From assembly GCA_905214905.1 (NCBI GenBank), contig CAJMNK010000063.1:1-11701 (forward strand): a stretch of 11,701 nucleotides of DNA. The letters run 5' to 3'. A program made the translations under genes and the position numbers. This document shows, piece after piece, positions 6,444 to 11,701 of the stretch. The stretch's first letter is position 1. Each line of letters begins with the position of its first letter. The notes beneath the pieces were generated by a model, which worked only from the letters and a program-made list of their open reading frames with translations, was not told the DNA's origin and made no database searches. This stretch comes from an uncultured bacterium. Lineage in GTDB: Bacteria > Actinomycetota > Coriobacteriia > Coriobacteriales > Coriobacteriaceae.

Positions 6444-8264
6444 ATGGCAATATCAGCACCAAAATCAAATGACACGAATCTTTCCGATTTGCTGTTCAGC
6501 ATACATAAGGGAGAGACACAGCTTCCCGACTTCCAACGCAAATGGACCTGGGACGATAATCGAATTAGAAGCTTGCTCGCAAGCCTTTCGCAAGGTTATC
6601 CAATGGGCGCATTGATGCAACTTGAATATGGTGGCTCGGAGGTTAAATTCAAATATCGCACCATCGAAGGAGCTCCTTCCTCAGAAGCAACACCTCGTTA
6701 TTTAGTTATGGACGGTCAGCAGCGGTTGACTTCGATGTATCGATCCCTGTACGGGAAGGATGCAGTTGCTACAACCAACGACAAACGCGTCGCCATCTCA
6801 CGTCTCTATTATCTGGACATGAACGCTTGCCTTGATCCGGAAGCTGATAGGTATGACGCCATTGTTTCCGTTCCCGAGGACAGGAGAATTAAGGAGAATT
6901 TCGATCGAGACGTCAAGCTCGACTTATCTACCCGTGAACTCGAATATGAACATGAGATGTACCCTGCAAACATCCTTTTTGACTCCAGCGCTGCAACGCA
7001 ATGGCTTCTTGGATACATGGCTTTTCATCAATCATCTCCGGATGCTATTGCCAAGTTCAACAAGTTCCAGCAAGATGTCATCGAGACAATCACCTCATAT
7101 AGACTTCCTGTAATAACCATGGATAAAAGCACGCCGCGCGAGGCTGTTTGCAAGGTATTCGAGAACGTCAATACCGGAGGCGTATCCCTCACCGTATTCG
7201 AGCTCGTTACTGCCACTTTTGCCACATACGAGTTTGACCTCCGGGGCGATTGGGAAGCCAATAAGCGCCGAATCCATGCGCTCGACAAGGACATTCGCAC
7301 CGACGTTACGGAAAGCGTGGACGAAACCGCGTTCCTGACCACAGTGACACTGTTCACGAACTACAAGCGCAAACGCGATGGTTTGAGTGGAGCCGTTAGC
7401 TGCAAAAAGAAAGACGTGCTGGACCTGCGATTCGAGGATTATCAGGCAAACAAGGAAGTCGTCATCGAGGGCTATGAGCTTGCTCGCGAGTTTTTGCTAT
7501 CGCAGTCCGTATTTAGGAAGCGCGATCTTCCATACACAACCCAGATCATTCCATTGGCTGCAATTGCAGGCTACGTGGGCTCCAAGCTGTTCAAAGACCC
7601 TAAGAGTCAGAAAATTGTTGCGCGCTGGTTCTGGTGCGGAATCTTCGGTGAGATGTATGGCGGCTCGAACGAAACTCGCTACTGCTATGACATCGAGGAT
7701 GTAGTCGCTGAAATTGAAGGCGCTGAATCCGAGATGCGCACCGTGAACAATGCCCACTTCCAATCCACCCGACTTTTGGGACTCCAGTCGAGGCAATCGG
7801 CAGCATATAAGGGAATCATGGCTCTTCTCTATAAGGGTAAGGGTCTAGATTTCATGCGTGGTATATCCATCGATATCGTGAACAGCATGGAAACGGCTCC
7901 TGATATCCATCACATCTTTCCGCAAAGTTACTGCGAAAAGATGGGGTACGACAGGCAGAAATGGAATTCTGTCATTAATAAGACGCCCCTACTTCCTGAA
8001 TCGAATAGAGAAATCGGAGGTGCGGCTCCTAGCGTCTATTCAGCGAAAATCCTCAAGAAGGCTGATATCGAACAGGATGAGCTTCGTAATCGAATCGAGT
8101 CGAACCTCATCGCATGGGACGCCTTTATTGTGGATGATTTCGACGCTTATTTCAAAGCTCGTGCTATTGCCTTGCTTGATGCGATTGAGCTTGCTATGGG
8201 CAAATCTATCTCCGACAGAAGCACAGAGGAAACGATAAAGAGATTTGGTTGTTCGCTGGAATAA
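6444..8264 (+). CDS. DUF262 + HNH (GmrSD/SspE-like) putative defence nuclease
   Basis: Predicted 606 residues. The N-terminal DUF262 domain (about 12-260) carries LPDFQRKWTWDDNRI (27-41), YPMGALMQLE, the signature DGQQRLTS (90-97), and VFENVNTGGVSLTVFEL (238-254). In GmrSD and SspE this domain binds or hydrolyses nucleotides and senses modified DNA. The C-terminus has an HNH/DUF1524-like site DIHHIFPQ (487-494), followed by N512 and SNREIGGAAPSVY (520-532), all expected for an active nuclease. No signal or membrane segments. AGAGG lies 5 bases before the ATG. A TIR-like gene follows after 41 bases. Composition is AT-richer than guaA and codon choice differs, suggesting transfer. Domain calls are firm; target and modification dependence are unknown. 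Confidence 0.88.
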   Translation: MAISAPKSNDTNLSDLLFSIHKGETQLPDFQRKWTWDDNRIRSLLASLSQGYPMGALMQLEYGGSEVKFKYRTIEGAPSSEATPRYLVMDGQQRLTSMYRSLYGKDAVATTNDKRVAISRLYYLDMNACLDPEADRYDAIVSVPEDRRIKENFDRDVKLDLSTRELEYEHEMYPANILFDSSAATQWLLGYMAFHQSSPDAIAKFNKFQQDVIETITSYRLPVITMDKSTPREAVCKVFENVNTGGVSLTVFELVTATFATYEFDLRGDWEANKRRIHALDKDIRTDVTESVDETAFLTTVTLFTNYKRKRDGLSGAVSCKKKDVLDLRFEDYQANKEVVIEGYELAREFLLSQSVFRKRDLPYTTQIIPLAAIAGYVGSKLFKDPKSQKIVARWFWCGIFGEMYGGSNETRYCYDIEDVVAEIEGAESEMRTVNNAHFQSTRLLGLQSRQSAAYKGIMALLYKGKGLDFMRGISIDIVNSMETAPDIHHIFPQSYCEKMGYDRQKWNSVINKTPLLPESNREIGGAAPSVYSAKILKKADIEQDELRNRIESNLIAWDAFIVDDFDAYFKARAIALLDAIELAMGKSISDRSTEETIKRFGCSLE

Positions 8265-8305
8265 CAAGTTATTAGAGTTTGTATTATTCACGGAAAGAAG
8301 GCTTG

Positions 8306-9067
8306 ATGACCGATTTCGAAGCTTTGCAGCAGTTATGTAACACAGCCGATCAGTTGTCCAATAGGTATACCAGCGCCAGCTCGCCTGACTTCAAAGCATG
8401 GAAGACGAAAGCCGACAGGCTTTTGATAAGGCGATTCGGCGAAGACAGCTACGAATTCAAGAGCTTTAATAAAATCAGTTATTCTCTGTCTCTCTTCACT
8501 ATCAGCACACCTGACTCAGCGTTCGTTGAAGCTTGCACAAGCGGCCTGCGAAAGGCGAAGGCCGTACTTGAAACATACCTTGATGAATTTTCGGACCAGG
8601 AGGAGTCTGCATCGATAACAAACATAGGTGACTTCTCGAAAGTATTCATTGTTCATGGTCATGACGGAGAACTTCGAGAGAGAGTTGCAAGAATCATCGA
8701 AAGGCAGGGCTTGAAAGCGGTAATTCTAAACGAGCAATCAAACCACGGTCAGACAATCATTGAGAAATTAGAGACAGAAGGAAACGCCGCTGGTGCCGTA
8801 TGTCTCTTTACCGCAGACGATGAGGGAAAATCACGTGTTGAACAATTAGCAAGGCCCAGGGCACGACAGAATGTCGTCTTTGAAGCAGGATACTTTATCG
8901 GTCGGCTGGGCCGAGAGAACGTCACCATCCTCGTAGATAAAGGAATCGAAATCCCCTCCGATCTTCAAGGCGTCGTATATACCGGAACAGATAATTGGGA
9001 ATTCAGACTCCTGAAAGAGTTGAGATCGATGGGATACTCCATTGATCTCAACAAGATGGACTTCTAA
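8306..9067 (+). CDS. TIR-like nucleotide-binding protein (PF10137 type), putative defence effector
   Basis: Predicted 253 residues. Residues 113-250 are a TIR-like domain of the predicted nucleotide-binding (CAP12/Pycsar effector) group: KVFIVHGHD (112-120), LNEQSNHGQTIIEKLE, FTADDEG, RARQNVVFEAGYFIGRLGR (185-203) and ILVDKGIEIPSDLQG. E193 in NVVFEAGYF is the likely catalytic glutamate; related proteins cleave NAD. The first 105 residues form a helical region of unknown family, with RRFGEDS at 42-48. The ATG at 8306 is chosen because AGAAGG ends 4 bases upstream; the in-frame TTG at 8279 has no such site. It lies 41 bases after the DUF262 gene on the same strand and is probably co-transcribed. 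No cyclase or STING gene is present. Confidence 0.88.
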   Translation: MTDFEALQQLCNTADQLSNRYTSASSPDFKAWKTKADRLLIRRFGEDSYEFKSFNKISYSLSLFTISTPDSAFVEACTSGLRKAKAVLETYLDEFSDQEESASITNIGDFSKVFIVHGHDGELRERVARIIERQGLKAVILNEQSNHGQTIIEKLETEGNAAGAVCLFTADDEGKSRVEQLARPRARQNVVFEAGYFIGRLGRENVTILVDKGIEIPSDLQGVVYTGTDNWEFRLLKELRSMGYSIDLNKMDF

Positions 9068-9320
9068 CTAATCCAGTAAGCCATTCTTCGCGCGATAAAC
9101 TTTCGCTTCATAATGCGTTCGCCGTTTGATCCAGGAGCAAATCGTGACCCACCGTGGCCCACGAAACCGCCCTGCCCCGCCCCGAAATCTGTGACCCAAA
9201 TGTGACCCCATGGACTCGCGACCATTTTTGAGACTGGATGCAAATGGGACAAACTGCAACAAACTGGAGGCAGTTTTTTAACCATCGAGTGGGCGTGAGC
9301 GATATTCGTTGATTTCAAGC
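9068..9320. other. Non-coding stretch after the TIR-like gene
   Basis: No convincing gene. GTGACCC occurs three times on the plus strand (9144, 9191, 9202). A weak hairpin AAACTGC (9251-9257)/GCAGTTT (9270-9276) followed by TTT may be a first terminator of the defence operon. An open minus-strand frame crosses the whole stretch but has no ribosome site and no family-like sequence. Confidence 0.4.
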
Positions 9321-9357
9321 CCTCGACCTGCGACAACAGGTCGGGGTTTCTTATTTT
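9321..9357 (+). terminator. Rho-independent terminator of the DUF262-TIR operon
   Basis: CCTCGACCTG (9321-9330) pairs with CAGGTCGGGG (9337-9346) through nine Watson-Crick pairs and one G-T wobble, with a 6-base loop CGACAA. TTTCTTATTTT follows. This is a standard plus-strand intrinsic terminator about 250 bases after the TIR-like stop. Confidence 0.8.
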
Positions 9358-9391
9358 GCAACCTCTGCGCAACCTTTGCGGTTTCGCGCCC

Positions 9392-9420
9392 CGTGAACAG
9401 GGGACGTAGCACTGTTCACG
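9392..9420. repeat. Inverted repeat beside the right yjdF 3' fragment
   Basis: CGTGAACA (9392-9399) and TGTTCACG (9413-9420) are perfect 8-bp arms around 13 bases. It lies 22 bases downstream, on the minus strand, of the stop of the right-hand yjdF-like tail. The 38-bp palindrome holds the corresponding position beside the left tail. It could be the old terminator hairpin of that gene, but there is no T-run. Confidence 0.45.
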
Positions 9421-9476
9421 TCTGGGCCGATGTCGGCACCGATCATTGCTCGCGCTGCTTCTGCTTGCGCTTCAGC
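9419..9476. repeat. Right copy of the direct repeat bracketing the island
   Basis: This is the counterpart of 5640-5693, with 39 matches in 46 aligned bases plus an 8- versus 12-base gap. The orientation is the same, so the two copies are direct repeats about 3.78 kb apart. They flank the riboswitch, transposase and methyltransferase remnants, the DUF262-TIR operon and its terminator. Confidence 0.6.
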
Positions 9477-9515
9477 TTCCGCTGCTCGAAGCACGTCGCC
9501 CGGAGTTCCTCGCCG
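9443..9515 (-). pseudogene. Second yjdF/DUF2992-like 3' fragment
   Basis: Minus-strand codons ending at TGA 9445-9443 encode GEELRATCFEQRKLKRKQKQREQ. They align codon by codon with the tail of the left pseudogene: F, R, L, R, Q, K and R are identical over the last 15 residues, and both end in TGA. No start codon or ribosome site is visible. Toward higher coordinates the frame runs into the 3' end of the DUF3800 gene, so only the terminal part of the gene survives here. Confidence 0.5.
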
Positions 9516-9554
9516 GAGGAGAGATGGCCGTTCCCTATGAGACTGCGGAACCAC

Positions 9555-10229
9555 CTATATCCGCTTGCTGCGGGCTTGCTTGAGCCAGTTCCTCTTGAAA
9601 GAGCCTATACCTCCGAAGAACTTGTTGTACGTCTCACCGTTCTCCTTGGCTTCGTACTTGACCAAGGCGAGTTCGATGGTGCAGAGGTAATCCGCCACTT
9701 GCTCGAGGCGGTAGTCGGTCATCGAGGTCTTGCGGCGTCGGACGACCCCTTTTGAGAGGACCTTGCCCACCGAGCGGTCGAGCGCTTGCTTGACGATGTC
9801 CTGACCGTTGTCGTAGTAAACCTTCACATCGTCGAAGGATTGAAAGAAGCCCAGGTGTTCAATCATGGCAGAGGAGATGTCGCGCCCCATACGCTCCATT
9901 AGCCTTGCCGGGTCTTCGAACTGGCTGCGGCGGTAGACGAACGTGATATAGGAAATGGGAAGTTTGCGGACGAACGAGGAGAAGTAGGCGAGCATCACCT
10001 TGCGCTGCTCGATGTTAAGAAACTCATAATCCTTGTGCCCGTTCATGAGAGGCTCGGAGTGAAACGGAATGTTAGGGAGATCGGCCCTGGCAAGCTTGGC
10101 CTCATAGCCCGTGACCGCCTCGGTGATGCTGCCTGCCTGGTCGTGAAAGACGAGTGTGAGCAGGTAGTAGCGAGCTTTGCCGCCGCGGTCGCCGCTCTCG
10201 TCGACGAAGATGCTGAGCTCCTTGGCCAA
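9555..10229 (-). CDS. DUF3800 domain protein (RNase H-like fold family)
   Basis: Predicted 224 residues. The N-terminus SIFVDESGDRGG (6-17) with D10/E11 is the DUF3800 hallmark. Other acidic positions fit the family: D140 in YYDNGQD and D180 in EQVADYLCTIELA. DUF3800 proteins are common in mobile and defence regions and are thought to adopt an RNase H-like fold, but no activity is established. The start is TTG at 10229-10227: AGGAG precedes it by 6 bases and no better ATG exists near the DESGD motif. A minus-strand terminator lies 22 bases upstream of the start codon, so the gene needs its own promoter between the two or relies on read-through. It may be a third member of the defence cluster, on the opposite strand. 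Confidence 0.85.
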   Translation of the reverse strand: MAKELSIFVDESGDRGGKARYYLLTLVFHDQAGSITEAVTGYEAKLARADLPNIPFHSEPLMNGHKDYEFLNIEQRKVMLAYFSSFVRKLPISYITFVYRRSQFEDPARLMERMGRDISSAMIEHLGFFQSFDDVKVYYDNGQDIVKQALDRSVGKVLSKGVVRRRKTSMTDYRLEQVADYLCTIELALVKYEAKENGETYNKFFGGIGSFKRNWLKQARSKRI

Positions 10230-10252
10230 TGGGGACTCCTAATGGAATGGAT

Positions 10253-10280
10253 AAAAAAATAGCCGGGGGACTCCCCCGGC
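10253..10280 (-). terminator. Strong intrinsic terminator upstream of the DUF3800 gene
   Basis: On the minus strand GCCGGGGG pairs with CCCCCGGC (10280-10273 and 10269-10262) with a 3-base loop, followed by TATTTTTTT (10261-10253). It is a textbook terminator for transcription arriving from higher coordinates, and it sits within the leader of the DUF3800 gene. Confidence 0.85.
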
Positions 10281-10289
10281 ACTTGGAGG

Positions 10290-10438
10290 TAGCTTAATGA
10301 GCCACCAATAACCTTATAGCATGCGCTGGCGGTGAATGCAAGGGGGGCGAGCCGGTACATTGCGTCGCGGCTGATACGCAGCATCGCGCACGCCTCGTCG
10401 GCGCCTAATATCACGTTAGTCGATGCGATGAGCCTCAC
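10290..10438 (-). pseudogene. Excisionase-like HTH fragment
   Basis: A GTG-started frame at 10438 encodes ILGADEACAMLRISRDAMYRL, then CYKVIGGSLSYLQV. This follows the layout of small excisionase/HTH_17 proteins: a helix-turn-helix ending in RDxMYRL, then a KVGGS-type wing. The wing linker is abnormal and the sequence runs straight into the terminator at 10280, so the C-terminal helix is missing. No clear ribosome site is seen at the GTG. It is probably a decayed mobile-element gene. The 56-bp quasi-palindrome lies directly upstream and may be its former operator. Confidence 0.4.
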
Positions 10439-10450
10439 CTAGTTTCTGCT

Positions 10451-10506
10451 TAGTCGTTGGGGACGTTCTTTAACGACTAGTCATTTAAGAACGATCCTAA
10501 TGACTA
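10451..10506. repeat. 56-bp quasi-palindrome with nested repeats
   Basis: Centred on CTAG (10477-10480), 22 of 28 positions pair. It contains TAGTCGTT (10451-10458), AACGACTA, TAGTCATT and AATGACTA (10499-10506). These form two back-to-back inverted repeats, each with a 13-base spacer, that overlap by TA at the centre. The spacers are themselves related as inverted copies (CGTTCTT/AAGAACG). Such a four-fold array suits cooperative protein binding (operator, recombinase or resolvase site) or a long hairpin. Confidence 0.6.
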
Positions 10507-10753
10507 TGTCGCTTGCCTTCGTTATCTGACGGCCTGGACGGCAAGTGCGCTCAACTGGATAAGAAAAAGCCGGGGAAAACGTCCCTGGCACTTGGAAGCC
10601 TTGCTTGCGGAAAACCAATTATTTTTAAATCATGGGCTGTGCGAAAAGGCAAGTACATGAAACGATCGCTCCAATGGCGAAGCCCCAGCCTGCGCGCCAG
10701 CCCATAGGCAAGCCACCTGAGACCACTCACTTTGCTCACCGCTGACGAAGACT
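10507..10753. other. Degraded, apparently non-coding DNA
   Basis: About 250 bases without a credible gene. A minus-strand frame (10802-10551) is open but lacks family features. Its end, MYLPFRTAHDLKIIGF and onward to the terminator at 10589, loosely parallels MYRL...CYKVIGG in the excisionase-like fragment, so it may be an older copy of the same gene. Confidence 0.3.
10561..10589 (-). terminator. Second terminator, near-duplicate of the one at 10253-10280
   Basis: On the minus strand GCCAGGGA (10589-10582) pairs with TCCCCGGC (10576-10569) with one mismatch, followed by TTTTTCTT. The flank GGCACTTGGA (plus strand, 10587-10596) is identical to 10278-10287 beside the other terminator, so hairpin and flank were copied together. 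Confidence 0.65.
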
Positions 10754-10796
10754 TGCGACCTGGGGTTTGCGAGCTGCTCGCAGAACCCATGTCGCA
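10754..10796 (-). terminator. Large hairpin at the 3' end of the GNAT gene
   Basis: Three stacked stems: TGCGAC/GTCGCA (10754-10759 and 10791-10796), GGGTT/AACCC (10763-10767 and 10784-10788) and TGCGAG/CTCGCA (10768-10773 and 10777-10782) with a 3-base loop. It begins 2 bases after the GNAT stop codon on the minus strand. There is no T-run, so it may stabilise the mRNA 3' end or act with Rho. Confidence 0.5.
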
Positions 10797-10798
10797 TA

Positions 10799-11347
10799 TC
10801 AAGCTTTAGACTGACTCAGCCAATCACTTCTCGTCAGGCAAGTGATCTGTTCTGTACGGATGTCGCCCATCAGCTCGCAGCAGACGTCCTTGCGGGTGTG
10901 GTGCCAAACAAAGCCGCATTTTTCCTGAACGCGTTTCGATTTCTCGTTCCCGTCGAAATACCCGCACCAGATTTTGTCCAGTTTCAAGTCCTCGAAACCA
11001 TGGCGAATGAGCTCTTGAGTCGCCTCCGGTATCAGCCCCTTGCCCCAGAACGGGACACCGATCCAGTAGCCGATCTCCCCCTCGGTGTCCGGGATTTCCT
11101 TGTCGGACCGCGCGCCGATCATCAACCCTATGCTTCCGATGGCCCTGTTGTCTTCCTTCAGGCAAACGGCGTACGTCTCCGGCGCGGAAAACACGGTACG
11201 GATGATTTCGGCGCTGTTGTCAACGCTCGAGTGAGGTGGCCAGCCGGCAATCGGCCCCACCCTGTCGTCCTTCGCGTATCTGTACAGGTCCTCTGCGTCC
11301 GTTTCGGCCCATGGGCGCAGTATCAGCCGCTCGGTTGCCAGTTGCAT
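10799..11347 (-). CDS. GNAT N-acetyltransferase (RimJ/RimL-type, Acetyltransf_3)
   Basis: Predicted 182 residues. It transfers acetyl from acetyl-CoA to an amine; the substrate cannot be told. It starts TERLILRPW, as usual for this branch. The CoA-binding region is GYWIGVPFWGKGLIPEA (about 92-108), followed by the ELIRHGFEDLKLDKIWCG strand-helix and NEKSKRVQEKCGF (134-146), the typical N.xS..v.EK.GF signature. Three ATGs lie close together (11359, 11353, 11347). The third is preferred because GGAG stands 6 bases upstream and the protein then begins MQLATERL; the longest version adds only MEMD. It is a single gene on the minus strand, with a large hairpin at its stop. Confidence 0.88.
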   Translation of the reverse strand: MQLATERLILRPWAETDAEDLYRYAKDDRVGPIAGWPPHSSVDNSAEIIRTVFSAPETYAVCLKEDNRAIGSIGLMIGARSDKEIPDTEGEIGYWIGVPFWGKGLIPEATQELIRHGFEDLKLDKIWCGYFDGNEKSKRVQEKCGFVWHHTRKDVCCELMGDIRTEQITCLTRSDWLSQSKA

Positions 11348-11388
11348 ATCCATCTCCATCGACTACTTTCGATTGATGCTCAGTGCCC

Positions 11389-11394
11389 ATTGTA
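11389..11394 (-). promoter_or_regulatory. Candidate -10 box of the GNAT gene
   Basis: TACAAT on the minus strand matches five of six -10 consensus bases and lies about 40 bases before the chosen ATG. No good -35 is seen at the right spacing. Confidence 0.35.
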
Positions 11395-11589
11395 TTCGCT
11401 ACGATTAAACTCGGCACAGGGGATACTGGTTTTCCGTGCGAAAACGCTCATGCCGCTAAATTGAGCGACCGCCTGTACTGCAGCGGGATCATCCGCCCGA
11501 GCGATCCCTTAATCCGTCGCCCGTTGCGCCAATCGGCAGAAGCCACGCGTGGACGCTAATCGCTCGAGCGAATCGTCGTCGGTTTCCGT

Positions 11590-11701
11590 TTAACGATTTC
11601 TTTTTCCGCTATTATCCGACCCTCGGACTTCCTCGTGATAGAAGTAGTCCACGATCACCGGATGCCCCTGCGGGACTCTGCCATAAGGCATTTCGTTGTC
11701 C
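11590..11701 (-). CDS. 3' end of an unidentified minus-strand gene
   Basis: A frame entering from the right edge ends at TAA (11592-11590). Its 36 visible residues include MPYGRVPQGHPVIVDYFYHE, a varied sequence that looks coding. I do not recognise the family. Between its end and the GNAT promoter are two short palindromes, CCACGCGTGG (11543-11552) and TCGCTCGAGCGA (11560-11571), but no clear terminator. Confidence 0.55.
   Translation of the reverse strand, partial: DNEMPYGRVPQGHPVIVDYFYHEEVRGSDNSGKRNR

Noticed and set aside
8279..8305. Upstream TTG start for the TIR-like protein
   Set aside because: No ribosome site before the TTG, whereas AGAAGG lies at the right distance from ATG 8306.
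9191..9209. Closely spaced GTGACCC repeats as a CRISPR or iteron array
   Set aside because: Only two units here and one at 9144, spacing irregular, no leader or replication gene.
9064..9372. 102-codon minus-strand frame after the TIR-like gene
   Set aside because: It spans the terminator, has no ribosome site and reads like translated non-coding DNA.
10551..10802. 83-codon minus-strand frame between the GNAT gene and the excisionase-like fragment
   Set aside because: No domain or ribosome site; contains the hairpin and terminator. At most a decayed copy of a small HTH gene.

Overview
The window looks like chromosomal DNA of a high-GC Gram-positive gut bacterium. GC-rich third codon positions in the housekeeping genes and the gene content suggest Actinomycetota, class Coriobacteriia, perhaps Collinsella. 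The genus is recalled from general gene style and was not tested by any search.

Left part (1-5567), conserved core: the 3' tail of an unidentified gene, then ychF (ribosome-associated P-loop NTPase) with a small DUF1648-type membrane protein gene 11 bases behind it. Convergent to these is a 129-residue protein resembling the end of a P-type ATPase/HAD P-domain without its catalytic signature. It diverges from a 72-residue XRE regulator across a perfect 24-bp palindrome. A gene-poor gap with a long imperfect inverted repeat follows, then a type I asparaginase gene (minus strand), which diverges from guaA (GMP synthase).

Middle (5568-9554), accessory island: after a 38-bp palindrome lies a graveyard. 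It holds a DUF2992/YjdF pseudogene on the minus strand, in which only the N- and C-terminal parts remain, behind a leader that looks like a yjdF-type riboswitch with a visible anti-Shine-Dalgarno switch. Next come a probable scrap of an IS3-family transposase and a wrecked Eco57I-like N6-adenine methyltransferase carrying a 13-bp tandem duplication. Two intact, AT-richer genes then form an operon on the plus strand: a DUF262 + HNH protein of 606 residues (GmrSD/SspE-like architecture) and a 253-residue TIR-like protein (PF10137 type). I read these as a candidate two-gene anti-phage system. A second copy of the 3' end of the yjdF-like gene lies at about 9419-9515 in the same orientation as the first, so the island is bracketed by a diverged direct repeat.

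Right part (9555-11701): a DUF3800 gene (TTG start), a decayed excisionase-like HTH fragment, two near-duplicate terminator modules, a 56-bp quasi-palindrome, a GNAT acetyltransferase gene with a large hairpin at its stop codon, and the 3' end of one more minus-strand gene. No tRNA, rRNA or CRISPR array was recognised.

The DUF262-HNH and TIR-like genes probably act together, one sensing or cutting invading DNA and the other depleting a nucleotide. The pairing and function are inferred from domain families and operon layout only.
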